In this document: piece after piece, positions 55,434 through 64,000 of the stretch
Layout: every line of letters starts with the position of its first letter
Numbering within the stretch: position 1 is the stretch's first letter
Assembly: GCA_950295325.1 (NCBI GenBank)
Contig: OX485806.1
Span: forward strand, 57,037,169 to 57,101,168
Source of the DNA: Polytrichum commune
Lineage: Eukaryota; Streptophyta; Polytrichopsida; Polytrichales; Polytrichaceae
Length of the DNA stretch: 64,000 nucleotides
Direction: 5' to 3'
Made by a program: the position numbers and the translations under genes
The notes under the pieces: generated by a model
Database searches by the model: none
Seen by the model: the letters and a program-made list of their open reading frames with translations, nothing else
What the model was told of the DNA's origin: nothing

Positions 55434-58330
55434 CGGAGAGGGTCAAGGAGTAGTGCTATGAAGGGCCAGATTATGATTGAATTGATTTGAGGCATGACTT
55501 TTTAAATGTATGTTTTATATGTTGGCCTAGAAATGTATGGGCTGGGTTGGGACCCTCTCGGATCCGAGAGGGTCGAAGAGTAGTGCTATAATGGCTAGAA
55601 TTTGATTGAAATGATTTAAGCATGTATGTCTAAGTGTATGTTTGATATATTTTTTGTGTTGGCTTAGTTATGGATGGGCTAGGGGAGGACCCTCTCGGAT
55701 TCGAGAGGGTCATGGAGTAGTGCTATGAATAGCGAGATTTTGATAGAAATGATTTGAGGTATGTATGTTTGATTGTATGCTTGATATGTTTTCGGTTTCG
55801 GCCTTCCTGTCTATGGGCAGGGGTAGGACCTTCTCGGATCCGAGAGGGTAATGGAGTAGTGCTATGAAGGATCACATTTTGATTGAAATGATTTGAGGCA
55901 TGACTTTTTAAGTGTTTGTTTTATATGTTTTATATGTCGGACTAGAATTGTATGGGTTGGGTTGGGACCCTCTCGGATCCGAGAGGGTCGAAGAGTAGTG
56001 CTATAATGGCTAGAATTTCATTGAAATGATTTAAGCCATGTATGTTTAAGTGTATGTTTGATATATTTTGTGTGTCGGATTAGTTATGGCTGGGATAGGG
56101 GAGGACCCTCTCGGATCCGAGAGGGTCAAGGAGTAGTGCTATGAAGGGCCAGATTTTGATTGAAATGATTTGAGGGATGACTGTTTTAGTGTATGTGTTA
56201 TATGTTTTATATGTTGGCCTAGAAATGTATGGGCTCATTTTGTGGGACAAGGCTTTCCGAGTGTATTTTGATGACAAGGGAGACTTGAAATTCACCAAAA
56301 GGCTCGATCTCATGGAGTTCAAGGAAGGTCCCATAGCTATCAAGCGCGTTGCTTACCGGTATTTATTTTTGTTTCATATATTTTTTGTTTCGGACTATTT
56401 ATGAATGGGCTAGGGAAGGACCCTCTCGGATCCGAGAGGGTCAAGGAGTAGTGCTATGAATGGCCAGATTTTGATTGAAATGATTTGAGGCAAGTATGTT
56501 TAGGTGTATGTTTGCTATGTTTTATGCTTCGGCGTAGATAAGTAAGCGTTGGGGTAGGACCCTCTCGGATCTGAGAGTGTCAAGATGTAGGGCTATGACT
56601 GGCCAGAATTTGATTGAAATGATTTGAGGCATGTATGTTTAAGTTATGTTAGATACGTTCTCGGTGTCGGCCTTGTTGTGTATGGCTGGGTAGGACCCTC
56701 TCGGATCTGAGAGGGTCAAGGATTTGGGCATTCAATGGCCAGATTTTGCTTGAAATGATATGATGCATAGATGTTGAAGTGTATGTTTCATATGTTTTCT
56801 GTTTCGGCCTTGTTGTGAATGGGCGGGGTAGGACCCTCTCGGATCCGAGAGGGCCAAGGAGTAGGGCGATGAATGGCCAGATTTTGATTGAAATGATTTG
56901 AGGCAAGTATGTTTAGGTGTATGTTTGCTATGTTTTATGTGTGGGCCTAGATAAGTAGGGGCTGGGGTAGGACCCTCTCGGATCCGAGAGGGTCAAGGAG
57001 TAGCGCTATAACTGGCCAGAATTTGATTGAAATGATTTGAGGTTTGTATGTTTAGGTGTATGTTTGCTATGTTTAAGGTGTCGGCCTAGATAAGTAGGGG
57101 CTGGGTAGGACCCTCTCGGATCCGAGAGGGTTAAGTGTATGGACAATGTATGGCCAAATTTTGATAGAAATGATATGAGGCATGGATGTTGAAGTGTATG
57201 TTTCATATGTTTTCTATTTCGGCATTGTTGTGAATGGGCTGGGTAGGACCCTCTCGGATCCGAGAGGGTCAAGGAGTAGGGCGATTAATGGCCAGATTTT
57301 GATTGAAATGATTTGAGGCAAGTATGTTTAGGTGTATGTGTGCTATGTTTTATGTGTCGGCCTAGATAAGTAAGGGCAGGGGTTGGACCCTCTCGGATCC
57401 GAGAGGGTCAAGGAGTAGTGCTATGAAAGGCCACATTTTGATTGAAATGATTTCATGCATGTATGTTTCAGTGTATGTTTGATATATTTTCTGGTTAGGC
57501 ATTGTTGTGAATGGGCTGGGGTAGGACCCTCTCGGATCTGAGAGGGTCATCAGGTTGTGCTTTGAAGGGTCCTATTTTGATTGAAATGATTTGAGGCTTG
57601 TATGTTTAGGTGTATGTTTGATACGTTCTCGGTGTCGGCTTTGTTGTGTTTGGCTGGGTAGGACCCTCTTGGATCCGAGAGGGTCAAGGGGTTGGGCATT
57701 CAATGGCCAGATTTTGATGGAAATTATTTGAGGCATCTATTTTAGATATCTTCTCGGTTTCGTCCTTGTTGTGTATTGGCTGGGGTTGGACCCTCTCGGA
57801 TCCGAGAGGGTCATCAGCTAGTGCTTTGAAGGATCCTATTTTTATTGAAATGATTTGAGGCATGTATGTTTAAGTGTATGTTTGATATATTTTATGGTTC
57901 GGCATTGTTGTTAATGCGCAGGGGTTGGACCCTCTCGGATCCGAGAGGGTCAAGGAGTAGTGCTATGAAGGGCCACATTTTGATTGAAATGATTTCAGGC
58001 ATGTATGTTCAGTGTTATGCTTGATATGTTTCGGGTTTCGGCATTATTGTGAATGGGCAGGGGTAGGACCCTCTCGGATCCGAGAGGGTCAAGGAGTAGT
58101 GCTATGTAGGGCCAGATTTTGATTGAAATGATTTGAGGGCATGTAAGTTTAAGGTTATGCTTGATATGTTTTCGGTTTCGGCATTGTTGTGAATGGACTG
58201 GGGTAGGACCCTCTCGGATCCGAGAAGGTCATCAGGTTGTGCTTTGAAGGGTCCTATTTTGATTGAAATGATTTGAGGCATGTATGTTTAAGTGTATGTT
58301 TGATATATTTTCTGTGTCGGCCTAGTTATG
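55434..58330 (+). repeat. Satellite C, second block, partly inside gene 2
   Basis: About 20 units of about 138 bases have the same GGATCC-centred box, more diverged from one another than those of 49205-52812. An exon fragment of the gene 1/2 family (56230-56358) replaces the middle of one unit. The block ends at about 58330, where unique intron sequence leads to the acceptor of gene 2 at 58430. Confidence 0.93.
56230..56358 (+). other. Exon fragment of gene 2 inside satellite C
   Basis: The fragment reads LILWDKAFRVYFDDKGDLKF and ends EGPIAIKRVAYR before a GTATTT donor. It matches the end of the gene 1 exon 17924-18165. The first half of that exon is missing, and repeat sequence directly abuts it. 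Its reading phase fits the next exon at 58431. Confidence 0.82.
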
Positions 58331-58430
58331 GATGGGCGAGATTTTGATAGAAATGATTTGAGGCATATAAGAAATTATCTTCTTTTGTCTTTATTTCCAA
58401 TTCTTTGTTCTCGTGTTCTCTAATGTGTAG

Positions 58431-60528
58431 GTACATTCACCGTGAGCTTGTCGTGAAGAATGCTCTTCCTTCTTCGTCCTTGCCGACATTCCTTGACGAT
58501 TGGATTGATGAAACCTTAAAGCTTTGTGTGTACACTCCCATGCAACTTGTAAAATTCCCACGGGTGCATTTGGTGGCTGGTGGTTGGTACTTGGATTGCT
58601 CTCGTGGATTCATTCCCGACGTAGAAAAACCCCTCTACGAAAGCCTCGCTTCCTCGGCCCCTGAGGTAATTGAATTGGAGGAAGAGCCGGAAGAAGATGA
58701 GAATCCCCCTGCTCCCATCATCGACAAAGAGGTTGCACCGGTGAAGGCTAAGGCCAAAGGCAAGAAAGTGGCCTCTAGTCAAGTCTCCACCCGCTCTTAC
58801 ACAAAGGCCTTTGTTCGGGGCACCGCAGCTCCAGCTACCACGGTTGTGAGAAGTCCAACGGCAACTCCCTCTGCCCCTTCTCAGGACCATGCTCCGTCCC
58901 ATAGCGGTGTCACCATTCCATCCGTGCCGCGAAAGAGGAAGGCTGTTGCTCCGGATACCTCCGCAACTTCTTCGGAGAAGTCCTCTTCTCTCTCTTTGAT
59001 AGAGAATGTCGACATGGGGGACCTCATAGAGGACCTCATGCGATCTAAAGTTCCCCCTCCCGCTTACCGCTGCATTCAAAAATTCCTCACTAAGGTTCGT
59101 TCTGCATTATCTTGTTTACCCGTTCTTTCATTCTAATTCAACACTTATTTACTTATATTTTTCCTTGGTTTTTTGCTTTCCAGGTTGGAGCGGGTCGTAC
59201 TCGTCCTAATACCAAGGCTAAGGTGCACACAGGGTTTGATCTACTCTTTGCGGATGTGCCTGAGAACTTTCGTGTACTGGGCATCTCCTCATCGTCGTCG
59301 GATGTTCCCCAATGGAATAAGCGTTCTTCCTCTCACTTTGAGGTTCTCTTTGCCTTTGCAAACGCCAACCTTCATGACGACGACGTTCTTGTTTTTGCAC
59401 ATGCCGCTGATCTTGACGTGTCTAGATCCATACATGACTGGGCACATACAAAGGACTTCTACGTTGCCGAAAACTTGTTCGGCATGAATGACCTCGACCT
59501 TCAATCGCCTACTAATCCATCGGAGTTGGTAATTCTTTTCTTCCCTCATCGTCGTGTATTCTTGTTTTTTTTTCCTTGCAATTTTGTACTCCTAATTCAA
59601 AAAAATTCATGTTTTACAGACTCGCAAGTTCTTTATCAAGGTTCTCGTGCGGAATGATTCTTTTTTGAATGTCCGGACCTCGGACTTCGAAGACCTGGGG
59701 TACAATCTCAAGAGAGATGGTTGGCTGAATAGCTTCGCCGATTCGAAGAACCAATCGCTGAGGGAGGACAGCGTGCCTTGGCGAGGTGCTCGTGAAAAGC
59801 GCCCGGAGTTTACTCCATTCTTTTCTCCGCCCTCACGAACAAGGACGACATTATCATAGACTGGCAATGTGGCCTTGGTTGGTTTTTCTTCTCCTTGTTT
59901 TTCATGGCTTTCTTCTTTATTGTTTTGTTTTTTTTTTATACATTCTCCTTTCATTATTTTATGCTCACATTCTTGGATTTCGTTCTTCTAGGAGGTTCCG
60001 TCATTGCAAGTCGATCCATTCAACGCCATATTGTGGCGCTTGAGTCGGATATCGATATCTTCAAGTCCATCCTCCTCCCAATGCGTGAGACTAACCAAGA
60101 ACACACTTCACAACGTGCTGCCCCACAACGTGGATCGGTTTTTACTCCTCCTCCCCGGAAGATGGCGAAAGGCAATTTCGATTTGCTGTGTGCGTAAGTT
60201 CGTTCTTGGCTTCTAACTTGCTTTGTTCGATTTTTGTCTTATCCATTCCGAATGTTTGGCTTGTGCTAATTTTTTTGTTGTCTATTTCTATATTTTCAGA
60301 GTCCATATTGAAAGCCCGATTCATGTCCTTCATGCGGACATGTTTTCAACCCCTTCGACGATGTATGAGCTCCCTTCTTATGTTGCTAACGTTGCCCATG
60401 TTTTGGCTGAAGTACCTTCCCCACCTCCTAGTCGCACCCGCCCTTTCAACAAACTAGTTTTGGATTTCCTAGACATAGAGGCCGACCAGGGCGAGGAAAG
60501 TGATAGACATGGTAGTCCAAGCTCTTGA
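58431..60528 (+). pseudogene. Gene 2: 3' half of a ParB/methyltransferase-like gene
   Basis: Exons with GT/AG borders are 58431-59094, 59184-59528, 59620-59877, 59992-60193 and 60300-60528. The translation runs YIHRELVVKNALPSSSLPTF, GGWYLDCSRGFIP, a lysine-rich linker with PRKRKAV, GFDLLFADVPENF (motif IV-like, D-V-P-E), DVLVFAHAADL, DFYVAENLFGM, then IIDWQCGLGGSV and RHIVALESD (motif I-like). It ends in PSPPPSR, RPFNKLV and SDRHGSPSS. No ParB-like exons are found upstream; satellite C occupies that position. A one-base loss at about 59813 shifts the frame before motif I, so it is probably dead. It has an intron (59878-59991) inside motif I that gene 1 lacks. Confidence 0.78.
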
Positions 60529-61654
60529 TTACGCCTCGTGCGTTTGAAACCTACATCATCTATGTATTGTCTATGTTCAAGTTTTTTATAATCTCATTTC
60601 CTGGTTTTCCATGACTCTTGTTCTCGCCACATGGTTCGGCCTAATTGTGTATAATGGCCACATCTTCTTTGAAATGATTTGAGGCATGTATGTTTGAGTG
60701 TATGTTTCATATGCATGGGACCCTCTCGTTTGGTCTATGTGTGTGCACTAGTTTGGTGGCTAGTGTCGGGTAGGACTGCTTGGGGTTCACGGGTTCAACA
60801 TTTTGTTTTCTTTTTAAAATGTTCCATGTTTAGGTGTTGGACTAGTTAGGGACTAGTTAGGTCCACGGGTTGGGGGCTTGATCATGATTTTATACATGTG
60901 GTATTATAGCCGTAATGCTATATATTGCATCCAGGTCATTATGAGGTGTACTACATAGGATCCCCTAATTGAGTTAAGGCTATACATGTAGGATGTGTGG
61001 TTGTGTGGATAGTTCCAACTACATTGTTGGTATGATCAACTATTTTGTATCTTGTCTAGAAGTAGTCACTCTCGCAACCGAGAGGGTCTTAGGCTAGGAA
61101 TGAAGGACCAGATTATCCAATTTCGATTTCAAAGCTTCCATTTGTAGATAGTTTCAATTACTTGGTGGTTATTAGGTTAAACTATTTTGTTTTTTGAATG
61201 GAATTAGACCCTCTCGGAACCGAGAGGGTCTTAGGCTATTAATGTAGGCCAAGATTATGGGCATGATGATAAATATTGCATCCCCCCTTCATTATATGGT
61301 GTACTAGCTAGGATCTCCTACTCAAGTTAGGATTTTCCATACTAATGTAATCCACTCAAATCAAATCAAACATCATAGCAATGGTGGTCACCTCCCCTTC
61401 CACCCTTTTTACAATGGAGGACTTCAAAGCACATGCCCTTCTCAACAAATGCAACTTTTCATTGCATTCTCCTACTCCATTGTGGTGACTGTTCGGACTC
61501 TCCCCCTTTGAATTCTTGTTCATGTTTTATTAGGCCAGATTTGTGAGTTTCATGCATAAGATGTAATTCTATGTTTCGGTATTCCCTCTTGGATCCGAAA
61601 GGTTTATTGTATGCAAGATTCTTGGGTTTCATGCATAAGATGGAGTGGGTGGGT
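60529..61654 (+). other. Spacer with degenerate satellite boxes
   Basis: No gene is seen. A half box (CCCTCTCG) lies at 60721. Two boxes of satellite A type lie near 61065 and 61208, with the 'ggaccagatta' and 'gtttcaattacttggtggtt' spacers of that family, showing that A-type units occur far from the main array. A phrase like the 96-bp minisatellite lies near 60740. Confidence 0.55.
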
Positions 61655-62345
61655 GTTTAGGCCACAATTTGGACTTGTGAGTTTGAATGTTTGTTTTTCA
61701 ATGTGAGTGCTCTATACTTGAAATCTGGTATTCTGAAGGTAGGTGCTTTATGTTTGAAATCAGGATTTGTGAGGGTAGGTGCTTTATACTTGAATTGTGG
61801 TATTGTGAGGGTTTAGGCCAGAATTAGGACTTGTGAGGTTGAATGTTTGTGTTTCAATGTGAGTGCTTTATACTTGAAATCTGGTATTGTGAGGGTTTAG
61901 GCCAGAATTTAGACTTGTGAGGTTGAATGTTTGTGTTTCAATGTGAGTGCTTTATACTTGAAATCAGGTTTTGTGAGGGTGGGTGCTTAGTACTTGAATT
62001 CTGGTATTGTGAGGGTTTAGGCCAGAATTGAGACTTGTGAGTTTGAATGTTTGTTTTTCAATGTGAGTGCTCTATACTTGAAATCTGGTATTCTGAAGGT
62101 AGGTGCTTTATACTTGAATTGTGGTATTGTGAGGGTTTAGGCCAGAATTAGGACTTGTGAGGTTGAATGTTTGTGTTTCAATGTGAGTGTTTTATACTTG
62201 AAATCTGGTATTGTGAGGGTTTAGGCCAGAATTTAGACTTGTGAGGTTGAATGTTTGTGTTTCAATGTGAGTGCTTTATACTTGAAATCTGGTATTGTGA
62301 GGGTTTAGGCCAGAATTTAGACTTGTGAGGTTGAATGTTTGTGTA
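61655..62345 (+). repeat. Minisatellite, about 84-bp unit
   Basis: Repeats of 'ttaggccagaatttagactt', 'gtgaggttgaatgtttgtgt', 'ttcaatgtgagtgctttata' and 'cttgaaatctggtattgtga' occur about eight times. Some units carry an extra 41-base piece starting 'gtaggtgcttta'. Confidence 0.9.
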
Positions 62346-62346
62346 G

Positions 62347-64000
62347 GGGGAGGCATTGAAATGGTACCAAGATGTACCAGACAAAACCAGGGATGACTAG
62401 GTGGATTTCATCCAGCTATTCCTGAAGACCTTCCGAGAAGCGGGAGGTGAGGCAAGAGCTCTGGGACGGTTGAGCCGGATGGCGAAGAAGTCGGCGGAAT
62501 CAGTCCGGAAGTATGGCCAGAGGGTGAAAGCTCTGATTCAAAAACTAACGACTGAGATCGCCCAGAGCGTGCAGGTGGAATGGTACGTGGCAGGGTTTCC
62601 GGAAAGGATGGGCTTCCAGATCCGGCAGACCAGACCGGCCACCCTCCGGGAAGCGATGGAGGCAGCGCAAAACTACGAGAACTCGGCGCAATCTCTCCGG
62701 AAGTCCCTTAAACGAACGGAGGAGAAGGGAAGGAAGCATCACCGGAAGAGGCGGAAGTACAGCTGTCCCTCCGAATCTAGCTCCAGCAGTAAATCAGAGA
62801 CTACCACCTCCGAGTCCTCCAGCTCCGCGGATGTCGCAACCCTTGCTAGGTTCCTTAATAATCTTGCCAATTTTCAATTCTAGCAAAGGTTACGAGTCGC
62901 TAACCCTTTGCATTCCGCCATGCTAATGGATAGCTCCTCTTACCCCGGACCAATAGTTCATAGGAGGGAACCAACCCTCCTACTTTGCTTTCGGGACTCA
63001 CCCCTTAATCGGTAACCCATTTCCCCAATGTGGACTTCCATCCATGGAAGTCCAATCCTATGTTGATCATCGCGTTGCCGGAGCAACACTACAACAACCC
63101 GAAGCATACTAGGCAACTATGGCCTCACAATAGGCCAAAGCCCATGGAGGCCTTGCCGTTCGGCCTCGGGTGGGTGAGGCCACACCACCTCACCCATATA
63201 AGCCTCTAGGACTCTATGCGGGGCCCCTACCCCACCGTCAACCAACCTCTTGTCTCTCTACCAAGAGTTGGGGCCAAGTGGACATTTTCCCTTAGCCGCT
63301 GGGCCTAGAAGCCCCCACAGCTTTAGACCATCATAACTTCCTTGTATGATGTCTGATCATAACAACCAACCACTCCATCCTCATCTACGCTTCACGTAGA
63401 TGCCGATGGACTCCTCACTTGCCACATTCGGGCAAGTGGTGAGGAAGTTATGCCTGTTTGAACCTTGGCAGTCCCGGGAATCACTCCCAGGCACTGCTGT
63501 ACCAGGGCGCTGTCCCGGGACAGCGCCCCACTCAAATGGCCATAACTCTTAGCTCACACCTCCGATTGAGGTGTTCTTGAGTATTCTAGAATCACCACGC
63601 CATGAGCTACGCATAGCTCATGGCCTTACCCTTGTGCCTCCTAGTCTTCGTGGGTGGGAGGCGTTCCCAACGCCCGGGGCCCTCACCCACACTAGGATCA
63701 CTTGGGCCCTCTCACCAACGGTGCCACAAGTCCCGGGTGTCACTCCGGGGTCCCCCTTGTGCCCATGGTGTTTCGGGCACTCCTCATGGAGAAGTGCGCA
63801 ACAGTGGAGGAGGCCGCCTGCAGTTCCAAAGCCCGGAACCGGCATTCCGGAATTGTGAAAGACCGGAAGGGGAAAGAGTTGATAAAGGTCAAAGTAGAAG
63901 AGGACGACTCTCGGAGGATGATGAAGAACATATAAGACACCCAGCAGTCATCCAGGTCAATCTAGCGGAAAACCGGAAACCCAAAAGGACCGTCCCCACC
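62347..64000 (+). pseudogene. Ty3/gypsy gag gene fragment split by a solo LTR
   Basis: The frame reads GEALKWYQDVPDKTRDD, an in-frame TAG at 62398-62400, then VDFIQLFLKTFREAGG, SVRKYGQRVKALIQKL, WYVAGFPERMGFQIRQ and a basic/serine tail. This is the pattern of the gypsy gag capsid region (W...F...F, S-V-x-x-Y, F-x-x-G-L/F). The L1 solo LTR at 62832-63803 interrupts the serine-rich tail and the frame resumes after it (EAACSSKARNR...) until a stop at 63933-63935. The N-terminal part is missing, cut off by the minisatellite. It extends to or beyond the window end. Confidence 0.78.
62832..63803 (-). mobile_element. Solo LTR (L1) in the gag fragment
   Basis: This is a 972-bp reversed L1 LTR. Flanks are GCGGA (62827-62831) and GTGGA (63804-63808), a 4/5 match for a 5-bp target duplication. 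Confidence 0.93.

Noticed and set aside
1-64000. tRNA, rRNA or organellar genes
   Set aside because: No cloverleaf, rRNA core or plastid/mitochondrial gene sequence was recognised. The only tRNA-like matches are the two retroelement primer sites.

Overview
This window looks like nuclear DNA of a land plant, probably a non-flowering one (bryophyte, lycophyte or fern; this placement is a low-confidence inference). The evidence is interrupted, spliced reading frames with GT/AG junctions, plant-type CACTA (En/Spm) transposons with TNP2 and TNP1-like genes, Ty3/gypsy elements primed by initiator-Met tRNA, and very large tandem arrays. I see no ordinary housekeeping gene, no rRNA and no tRNA. Almost everything is mobile or satellite DNA, with two copies of one unusual spliced gene embedded in it.

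Layout. 1-4695: a decayed CACTA transposase (minus strand), cut by a retrotransposon. 4696-11451: a Ty3/gypsy chromovirus-type element with near-identical 973/978 bp LTRs but ruined coding DNA. 11452-13355: satellite A. 13356-about 14300: a reversed, truncated copy of the same retroelement. 14874-22998 (minus): gene 1, a multi-exon gene whose N-terminal part resembles the ParB/sulfiredoxin fold and whose C-terminal part resembles a permuted (beta-class) DNA amino-methyltransferase; a solo LTR splits one exon and one intron is filled with satellite B. 23140-24450: more satellite B. 24565-42200: a 105-bp satellite (D) interrupted by a solo LTR and by a full-length 11.9 kb CACTA element (27914-39854) with 27-bp terminal inverted repeats and an ATA target duplication. 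42201-44524: a 5' LTR plus truncated internal part of the same retroelement. 44525-48487: AT-rich DNA, a small unknown ORF and a MULE-like transposase gene (minus). 48491-58330: minisatellite and satellite C, interrupted by a rearranged Tat/Athila-like LTR element (52813-55433). 58431-60528 (plus): gene 2, the 3' half of a paralogue of gene 1, with one of its exon fragments (56230-56358) sitting inside satellite C. 60529-64000: spacer, an 84-bp minisatellite and a gypsy gag gene split by another solo LTR.

Two things stand out. First, the ParB-like plus methyltransferase-like gene, which has the architecture of phage and bacterial DNA-modification proteins but carries plant-style introns and is present twice. 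Second, satellites A, B and C are divergent branches of one family of about 138-140 bp that all keep the same 20-22 bp palindrome (arms CCCTCTCGG / CCGAGAGGG). These arrays lie around and inside the introns of both gene copies. Whether the ParB-like protein has anything to do with the palindromes is only a hypothesis, but it can be tested.

One LTR family supplies eight LTR copies here. Two are solo LTRs with perfect 5-bp target duplications, two more have 4/5 matches, and two copies are followed by a tRNA-Met primer site. The nesting gives a relative history: satellites and gene copies first, then the CACTA element and the LTR family.
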